In this document: positions 62,695 through 64,000 of the stretch, piece by piece
How positions within the stretch are numbered: position 1 is the first letter of the stretch
Layout of the letters: each line of letters begins with the position of its first letter
The notes under the pieces: generated by a model
Databases searched by the model: none
The model's input: the letters and a program-made list of their open reading frames with translations, nothing else
What the model was told of the DNA's origin: nothing
Program-made: the position numbers and the translations under genes
Source of the DNA: Xanthomonas hortorum
GTDB taxonomy: Bacteria > Pseudomonadota > Gammaproteobacteria > Xanthomonadales > Xanthomonadaceae
Direction: 5' to 3'
Length of the DNA stretch: 64,000 nucleotides
NCBI RefSeq assembly: GCF_024339125.1
Contig: NZ_CP101417.1
Coordinates: forward strand, 3,111,001 to 3,175,000

Positions 62695-64000
62695 TCATCG
62701 TGGAAGCAGGCCGAGGATGTCGTTGTAGAACGCCAGTCCCATCAGCCCTGCCAGGAGCGCCAGGCCGACATATTGCCCGGCAATCATGGCCCGTTCGCTG
62801 ATCGGGCTGCCCTTGATCAACTCGATAAGGTAATACAGCAGATGCCCACCGTCCAAGATCGGGATGGGCATCAGGTTGATGATCGCCAGGCTGAGCGACA
62901 GCAATCCCAGGAAATACAGGAACCAGTCGAGCCCGCGTTCGGCCGAGGCATTGGCGGCGCGCGCAATTGTGACTGGGCCGGAGATGTTTTTCACCGAGGC
63001 CTGGCCGGTCAGCATGCGCTTCATCATGCCCAGCGAATCGGCAGTCATCTTGCCGGTTTCGCGGATGGCGGCAGGGACGGCGGCGAACAGGCCGTACTGC
63101 TGGCGGCTGTCGTAGGCCGGGGCTGGTGCGGGGGCAAACCCCACGCCCAGCATCCACTGTCCTTGCGGCGACTTGCGCGGGGCAATTTCCAGCGCCAGCC
63201 GGTCTTCGCCGCGTGCGACCTCGATCATGCCTTTCCCGCCCTGCGCGCCCAGCGTCTGCAGCTGGGCAGGAATCTCGTCGGCCGAGCGGATCGGCTGGCC
63301 ATCGATGGCCACGATGCGGTCGCCCGGCTTGAGCAGGCCCTCGGCCGCAGAGCCGGCGACCACCTGACCCACCACCGGCGGCTGCAGCATGAACTGCCAG
63401 CCGATGCCGGCCAGCGCGGCCACGCGGCGCTCGTCGAAACCGGCCGGCAGCTGCGACAGGCGCAGGGTGTGCTCGCTGTTGCCGGCGCCCTCGGCGGCGG
63501 TCAGCACGCGGATATCGCGCCTGTCCATCGCTGCGGTGGTGAGCTGCATGCTCGCATCGCTCCAGCTGCTCACGTTGCGGTCGTCGATCCGCACGATGCG
63601 CTCGCCAGGCGTCAGCCCGGCTTCGGCGGCCAGGCCATCGGCACGGCCGACGGTGGCCGAATAATCCTGCTTGCCGACCACGAACATCGCCCACAGCATC
63701 GCCATGCACAGCAACAGGTTGGCGATCGGGCCGGCCGCGACAATCGCGATGCGTTGCCACACCGTCTTGCGATTGAAGGCCTGATCCTGCTCGGCCGGAT
63801 GCACCTCGCCTTCGCGCTCGTCGAGCATCTTGACGTAGCCGCCCAGCGGAATCGCGGCGATCGCGAACTCGGTACCGTGGCGGTCGCGGCGCATCCACAA
63901 CGGCTTGCCGAAACCCACCGAAAACCGCAGCACCTTGACGCCACAGCGGCGCGCGACCCAGAAGTGCCCGAATTCGTGAAACGTCACCAACACGCCCAGG
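62695..64000 (-). CDS. rseP: RIP zinc metalloprotease RseP, 5' end outside window
   Basis: An inner-membrane site-2 protease that cleaves RseA-type anti-sigma factors and signal-peptide remnants. The zinc motif TFHEFGHFWVARRCGVK is near the N-terminus, two PDZ domains lie in the periplasmic region (PGERIVRIDDR; KPGDRIVAIDGQ), and NLMPIPILDGGHLLYYLIEL supplies the C-terminal Asp ligand. The window ends a few codons before the start codon; the frame is open to position 64000. Upstream of bamA, as usual. It could also act on the RskA-like anti-sigma factor at 18454, but that is inference. Confidence 0.96.
   Translation of the reverse strand, partial: LGVLVTFHEFGHFWVARRCGVKVLRFSVGFGKPLWMRRDRHGTEFAIAAIPLGGYVKMLDEREGEVHPAEQDQAFNRKTVWQRIAIVAAGPIANLLLCMAMLWAMFVVGKQDYSATVGRADGLAAEAGLTPGERIVRIDDRNVSSWSDASMQLTTAAMDRRDIRVLTAAEGAGNSEHTLRLSQLPAGFDERRVAALAGIGWQFMLQPPVVGQVVAGSAAEGLLKPGDRIVAIDGQPIRSADEIPAQLQTLGAQGGKGMIEVARGEDRLALEIAPRKSPQGQWMLGVGFAPAPAPAYDSRQQYGLFAAVPAAIRETGKMTADSLGMMKRMLTGQASVKNISGPVTIARAANASAERGLDWFLYFLGLLSLSLAIINLMPIPILDGGHLLYYLIELIKGSPISERAMIAGQYVGLALLAGLMGLAFYNDILGLLPR

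Overview
The window looks like a Xanthomonas (Gammaproteobacteria, Lysobacterales) chromosome segment. It is GC-rich and dense, with many ATGA/GTGA gene overlaps, an rseP-bamA-lpxD-fabZ-lpxA-lpxB-rnhB-dnaE-accA block, and intergenic repeats of a kind I associate with xanthomonads. The species cannot be fixed from sequence alone. I see no tRNA, rRNA, CRISPR array, prophage or replication origin.

Layout. 0-6.6 kb: a frameshifted old-yellow-enzyme gene cut by the left edge, an MFS exporter, small conserved proteins, a 2'-5' RNA ligase-like enzyme, an HD hydrolase and a periplasmic AcvB/VirJ-type hydrolase. 7.3-11.2 kb: mprF (lysyl-phosphatidylglycerol synthase/flippase) facing acvB, then DUF998 and RidA genes. 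11.4-19.9 kb: an ECF sigma factor and its membrane anti-sigma factor, followed on the same strand by a seven-gene operon (desaturase, FAD oxidoreductase, DUF1365, cyclopropane fatty acid synthase, DUF2878, DUF1295, second CFA-like methyltransferase). This reads as a stress-controlled membrane fatty-acid modification unit. 19.9-25.5 kb: small membrane and secreted proteins, an orphan RnfB-type ferredoxin, a HAD phosphatase, metG and a DUF2147 protein. 25.6-30.1 kb: an ABC permease fused to an M1 peptidase, with its ATPase. 30.3-40.3 kb: VOC protein, mmuP-mmuM (S-methylmethionine use), a DUF885 peptidase, AraC/LysE, a queuosine-precursor transporter, DUF502 and an unknown membrane-anchored protein. 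40.3-46.6 kb: repeat clusters, an intact IS5-family element, an alginate-export-type porin, a PadR/HAAS pair. 46.6-51.5 kb: phaZ, a methyltransferase, hemJ, a TPR protein, accA. 51.6-64 kb: dnaE, rnhB, the lpx genes, fabZ, a small secreted protein on the opposite strand, bamA, and rseP cut by the right edge.

The most unusual content is non-coding. Eleven copies of a structured repeat of about 105 bp, in two classes (A and B), lie in three clusters, each between convergent genes. Class A and B elements face opposite ways and both their inner and outer stems show compensating base changes. Two other repeat types occur: a 140-bp multi-hairpin unit in tandem, and short GGGATT-type arrays that always occur as inverted pairs, some of which encode the ends of LpxB and RnhB.

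Much of the window serves the envelope: lipid A (lpxD/A/B), outer-membrane assembly (bamA), fatty-acid supply (accA, fabZ), cationic phospholipid making and probable removal (mprF, acvB), and acyl-chain modification under the ECF sigma factor.
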